Shown here: piece by piece, positions 61,122-64,000 of the stretch
Position numbering within the stretch: position 1 is the stretch's first letter
Layout: every line of letters starts with the position of its first letter
DNA from: Chitinophaga pinensis
Lineage (GTDB): Bacteria > Bacteroidota > Bacteroidia > Chitinophagales > CAIOSU01
Length of the DNA stretch: 64,000 bases
Assembly (NCBI GenBank): GCA_945901065.1
Contig: CAMDKI010000002.1
Coordinates: 434,001 to 498,000, forward strand
Reading direction: 5' to 3'
Position numbers and translations under genes: made by a program
Notes under the pieces: generated by a model
Told to the model about the DNA's origin: nothing
Databases searched by the model: none
Seen by the model: the letters and a program-made list of their open reading frames with translations, nothing else

Positions 61122-61994
61122 TTATAATTGTACCAAAGCAACTTCGGTATTTATCTTTTTTATCAACCCTTGCAATACTGTGCCTGGGCCCGTTTCGGTA
61201 AAGGTATTGGCCCCATCAGCTATCATTTGCTGCACACTTTGGGTCCACCTTACCGGTGCGGTAAGCTGTAGGTTCAAGTTGTGGCGTATCATATCTGGGT
61301 CGGTTACTGCTTGGGCAGTGGCATTTTGATAGATTGGAAACGATGGCGCTTTAAAAGGGGTTGCCTCGATGGCAATTTTTAGTTTGTCTTGTGCAGGCAA
61401 CATCAACGGCGAGTGGAATGCACCTGCCACGTTCAATACGAGTACACGCTTAGCACCAGCAGCCTTCAGAGCCTCGGCCGCAAGTTCAATGCCAGCAATT
61501 GTACCCGAAATAACAACCTGCCCTGGGCAATTGAAATTAGCCGCTACAACCGTTTCGCTAGTTATGCTAGCACAAATGTTACTAATCGTAGCATCATCCA
61601 AACCCAATACCGCAGCCATAGTGCTTGGTTGTAGCTCACAGGCTTCTTGCATGGCCATGGCTCGTTGGGCCACAAGTTTCAGTCCATCCTCAAAACTAAA
61701 AACCCCTGCAGCCACCAATGCCGAAAATTCGCCCAGCGAATGACCGGCAACCATTCGTGGTTTTATGTTCTTTTCTTTAGCCAAAATTACGGAGTGAATA
61801 AAAATGGCAGGTTGGGTTATGTTGGTTTGTTTTAGCTCATCAGCAGTGCCAGTAAACATGGTATCGGTTATACGGAAACCCAATACATCGTTGGCTTGCT
61901 CAAACATAGCTTTCCCTGTTGCCGATTGCTCGTATAGGTCTTTGCCCATGCCAGCATATTGCGAGCCTTGGCCTGGAAATACAAATGCATGCAT
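61122..61994 (-). CDS. fabD: Malonyl CoA-acyl carrier protein transacylase
   Basis: 290 residues. Conserved parts are FPGQGSQYAGMGKDLY, the catalytic GHSLGEFSALVAAG with Ser, the AQRAMAMQEA Arg and the catalytic His in GAFHSPLM. The enzyme moves malonyl groups from CoA to ACP for fatty acid synthesis. It is not in a fab cluster here; its only close neighbour is the beta-barrel gene. Confidence 0.95.
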   Translation of the reverse strand: MHAFVFPGQGSQYAGMGKDLYEQSATGKAMFEQANDVLGFRITDTMFTGTADELKQTNITQPAIFIHSVILAKEKNIKPRMVAGHSLGEFSALVAAGVFSFEDGLKLVAQRAMAMQEACELQPSTMAAVLGLDDATISNICASITSETVVAANFNCPGQVVISGTIAGIELAAEALKAAGAKRVLVLNVAGAFHSPLMLPAQDKLKIAIEATPFKAPSFPIYQNATAQAVTDPDMIRHNLNLQLTAPVRWTQSVQQMIADGANTFTETGPGTVLQGLIKKINTEVALVQL

Positions 61995-62218
61995 ATTGAT
62001 AGCGGGTGTTGGTCAATGGCTCAAAATTAGTACAAAAACGAGCATGGTGTATTTCTATATGTTTAAGGCCTTATTAGAACTGAAATTATGAACGTTAAAA
62101 GCAGTTATGCGAACTGGATACTCCTTTAGCGCTCCTATATTACCCAATTGTTGATTCTAGTTTTGTAGGTTTTTAGTCATATCGATACCGAACATAATGC
62201 TTTACGAAGCGTACTTTG

Positions 62219-62226
62219 TACCTTTG
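62219..62226 (+). promoter_or_regulatory. Putative -7 box of the polysaccharide deacetylase gene
   Basis: TACCTTTG matches TAnnTTTG exactly, ending 5 bases before the ATG at 62232, so the leader would be only a few bases. No TTG is seen at the -33 distance. Confidence 0.5.
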
Positions 62227-62231
62227 AATCC

Positions 62232-62843
62232 ATGTATTTATCTAAAACCTCGGCACTCATCCAACAACTTTTCCCCGACCTGCTGTGCAGGGTGCCAGGC
62301 AAGGGTAAAGTAGTTTATCTCACCTTCGACGATGGGCCAACCGCTGGAGTAACTGAGGAGGTGCTGAATGTTTTGGCGGAGTATGGGGCCAAGGCTACAT
62401 TCTTTTGCCTCGGCAGGCAAGTATTGCAGCACCCAGAGTTATATGCTCGCATATTGATTGAAGGGCACCGAGTAGGTAACCACAGCTATAACCATCCTGA
62501 TGGTTGGCGCACTGGCACCGAAAATTATTTGCAAAATGTGGCCTTGGCCGAGCAATCAATAAACACCAATATATTCCGCCCCCCATATGGAAGATTAAGG
62601 CCTGCGCAATACGCGGCACTTAAAAGTCGCTTTCGCGTGGTACTCTGGGATGTAATGCCCGGTGACTTTGACCCGAGCAAAACCCCTAACGATTGTTTCC
62701 AAATATTATCCCAACATGTTTCGCCTGGCAGCATTATTGTATTGCACGACAGCGAAAAAGCCCAACCGCGATTGAAGGAGATATTGCCTAGGTTTTTAAA
62801 GGAATTCAGTGAGAAAGGATATCAGTTTGCGGCCCTGCCATGA
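62232..62843 (+). CDS. Polysaccharide deacetylase (NodB homology) family protein
   Basis: 203 residues, one NodB domain. The five catalytic motifs are present: TFDDGP with the base Asp and metal Asp, GNHSYNHP with metal His, FRPPYGRL, WDVMPGDFDP, and VLHDSEKA with the catalytic His. It removes N-acetyl groups from cell-wall or exopolysaccharide sugars. There is no signal peptide, so it may act in the cytosol or be exported in another way. Confidence 0.93.
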   Translation: MYLSKTSALIQQLFPDLLCRVPGKGKVVYLTFDDGPTAGVTEEVLNVLAEYGAKATFFCLGRQVLQHPELYARILIEGHRVGNHSYNHPDGWRTGTENYLQNVALAEQSINTNIFRPPYGRLRPAQYAALKSRFRVVLWDVMPGDFDPSKTPNDCFQILSQHVSPGSIIVLHDSEKAQPRLKEILPRFLKEFSEKGYQFAALP

Positions 62844-62924
62844 AGATTAGCGCTTTCGCCATGTGCCTTCTCCCAAATTCCCCCTGAAAAAGCGGAGAGG
62901 AGCCAGCTAGCCGCAACACTTTAC

Positions 62925-62963
62925 GATAACCAATCAACCAATAACAGATAACCAATCAACCAA
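62925..62963. repeat. 17-base direct repeat GATAACCAATCAACCAA, two copies
   Basis: Copies at 62925-62941 and 62947-62963 are identical and 22 bases apart. They overlap the expected -33 region of the TatD gene promoter. Confidence 0.7.
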
Positions 62964-62969
62964 ATTGCA

Positions 62970-62977
62970 TACCTTTG
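62970..62977 (+). promoter_or_regulatory. Putative -7 box of the TatD-like gene
   Basis: TACCTTTG matches TAnnTTTG exactly, 10 bases before the ATG at 62988. It is the same octamer as that at 62219-62226. Confidence 0.5.
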
Positions 62978-62987
62978 CCTGCCTAAT

Positions 62988-63785
62988 ATGATATTGACAG
63001 ATACACATACACACCTGTATAGCAGCAGATATGATGGCGACCGCGAGGAGATGATACAGCGGGCATTGGATGCAGGTGTTAAACGTTTGTTTTTGCCGAA
63101 CGTAGATGCAGCTACCATACCCGGCATGTTGGATTTGGCGGCCCAGTATCCGCAACATTGTTTCCCGATGATGGGGCTGCACCCCTGCCACGTAAAGGAA
63201 GATGTGGAGCAAGAATTGGAAACCGTTCGTCGGTGGCTCTTTGATAAAGTAGATGATGTAGGAAACAAATACGATGTGTCGTTTTGCGCCGTTGGCGAAA
63301 TAGGATTGGACTACTACTGGGAGCTTACTTTCCGTGAACAGCAGAAGGAAGCTTTGAAGCAGCAAGTGCAATGGGCAAAACAATTGGGCTTACCTATCGT
63401 TATCCATAGCCGAGAGAGTTTTGATGATATTGCAGAATTATTAGAGAACTTAGCCGACGAAAAGCTTAAAGGAGTGTTCCATTGTTTCACCGGAACGACA
63501 ATGCAAGCACGCCGAGCGATGGAAATGGGCTTCTATTTGGGCATAGGAGGGGTGGTAACGTATAAAAATTCGGGTTTAGCAGACGTTGTTAAAGAAATCG
63601 GTTTAAACCGTATTGTTTTAGAAACAGATGCACCTTATTTGACTCCGGCACCACACCGCGGAAAGCGAAATGAGACGGCCTATATTAGGTTTGTGGCAGA
63701 TAGGTTGGCCGAGGAGATGGGATTATCGACGGAAGAAGTAGCCGATATAACCACCTCAAATTCGAAGGATTTGTTTGGTTTTTGA
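62988..63785 (+). CDS. TatD family metal-dependent hydrolase
   Basis: 265 residues, complete TIM-barrel amidohydrolase. Metal and catalytic motifs: DTHTHLY near the N terminus, GEIGLDYYWE, LPIVIHSRES, VFHCFTG and LETDAPYLTP. TatD proteins are 3'-5' exonucleases and DNases of unclear main role. Single gene, 92 bases upstream of tRNA-Ser. Confidence 0.95.
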   Translation: MILTDTHTHLYSSRYDGDREEMIQRALDAGVKRLFLPNVDAATIPGMLDLAAQYPQHCFPMMGLHPCHVKEDVEQELETVRRWLFDKVDDVGNKYDVSFCAVGEIGLDYYWELTFREQQKEALKQQVQWAKQLGLPIVIHSRESFDDIAELLENLADEKLKGVFHCFTGTTMQARRAMEMGFYLGIGGVVTYKNSGLADVVKEIGLNRIVLETDAPYLTPAPHRGKRNETAYIRFVADRLAEEMGLSTEEVADITTSNSKDLFGF

Positions 63786-63874
63786 GGACAAAATCAATTT
63801 CGACCGTTAAATGTTTGAACGGACGATTTGTTCATTGAGTATTAACTTTGAAGTTTTTTGGCTTATGTCTATAC

Positions 63875-63962
63875 GGAGAGATGTCCGAGTGGTCGAAGGA
63901 GCACGCCTGGAAAGTGTGTATATCCCAAAAGGGTATCGAGGGTTCGAATCCCTCTCTCTCCG
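63875..63962 (+). tRNA. tRNA-Ser(GGA)
   Basis: The acceptor stem GGAGAGA/TCTCTCC, anticodon loop CTGGAAA with anticodon GGA, a long variable arm (TATCCC-AAAA-GGGTATC) and the T arm GAGGGTTCGAATCCCTC are all visible. It is 88 bases including the discriminator G. No CCA is encoded, so a CCA-adding enzyme is required. A tRNA-Ser end can serve as an integration site, but only 38 bases follow. Confidence 0.97.
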
Positions 63963-64000
63963 TAAGGCATGAAGCAATTACTTAAAAAATAAAATAAACA

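Noticed and set aside
63875-63962. tRNA-Ser as an integration site of a mobile element
   Set aside because: No integrase or flanking repeat of the tRNA end is visible; too little sequence follows to judge.

Overview
The window looks like a chromosomal segment of a Bacteroidota (Bacteroidetes) bacterium. The evidence is a PorV/PorU-type pair of the type IX secretion system, which is confined to that phylum; an alternative GlmU-type protein and a fused E1 alpha/beta dehydrogenase typical of the group; -7 boxes of the form TAnnTTTG with no Shine-Dalgarno sequences; small Cys lipoproteins; and a tRNA without an encoded CCA end. I cannot place it below phylum level. No transposase, integrase, phage gene, CRISPR array or rRNA is visible. 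Most of it is ordinary core genome, and the interest lies in gene fusions, regulatory dyads and intergenic repeats.

Layout. 1-4071 (minus) is the N-terminal part of a giant exported beta-helix protein made of tandem modules. 4452-9581 holds a TolB/M28/PDZ peptidase, a J-domain protein with a BatD-like domain, and an M48 lipoprotein protease. 9721-16580 is a tight unit with an AcpH-like protein, a PorV-family protein and a very long C25 PorU-type peptidase. 16788-23474 holds a GMC oxidoreductase, an SDR/membrane-protein pair, a TetR regulator, and divergently a photolyase/cryptochrome-DASH pair. 23613-31968 runs GlmU-like, tpiA, prmA, a 1620-residue exported protein and a SpeE-like protein. 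32038-40396 contains an exported unknown, the E1 fusion, a YjbR protein, a penicillin-acylase homologue, a MaoC-like protein and a PH-domain protein. 40509-43176 is a MoxR-type ATPase plus VWA pair. 43436-49223 has a symporter and a four-gene metal ABC transporter. 49291-63962 is a mix of small metabolic and envelope genes: DUF427, flavodoxin, a ceramidase-like protein, LptF/G, tgt, GT2, ECF sigma, rsmG, DinB, a Cys/Met-metabolism PLP enzyme, fabD, a polysaccharide deacetylase and TatD, ending in tRNA-Ser(GGA).

The most striking system is the metal transporter at 45261-49223. Its first permease carries a complete DtxR/MntR-type repressor domain at its C terminus. This is the architecture and gene order (binding protein, ATPase, permease-repressor, permease) known from the chlamydial YtgABCD system, where the repressor YtgR is released from YtgCR. 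A DtxR-like dyad sits just upstream of a clear Bacteroidota promoter with an almost leaderless start. A second likely circuit is the TetR regulator at 20146-20760. The 13-base dyad form TGAACnnnGTTCA occurs in front of both its own gene (facing the photolyases) and the SDR gene.

Intergenic DNA is unusual. A short repeat built from AATTTGAAAAT units begins directly after the stop codon of at least four genes. Several long imperfect inverted repeats occupy other gaps, including a nested 117-base element upstream of the metal operon.
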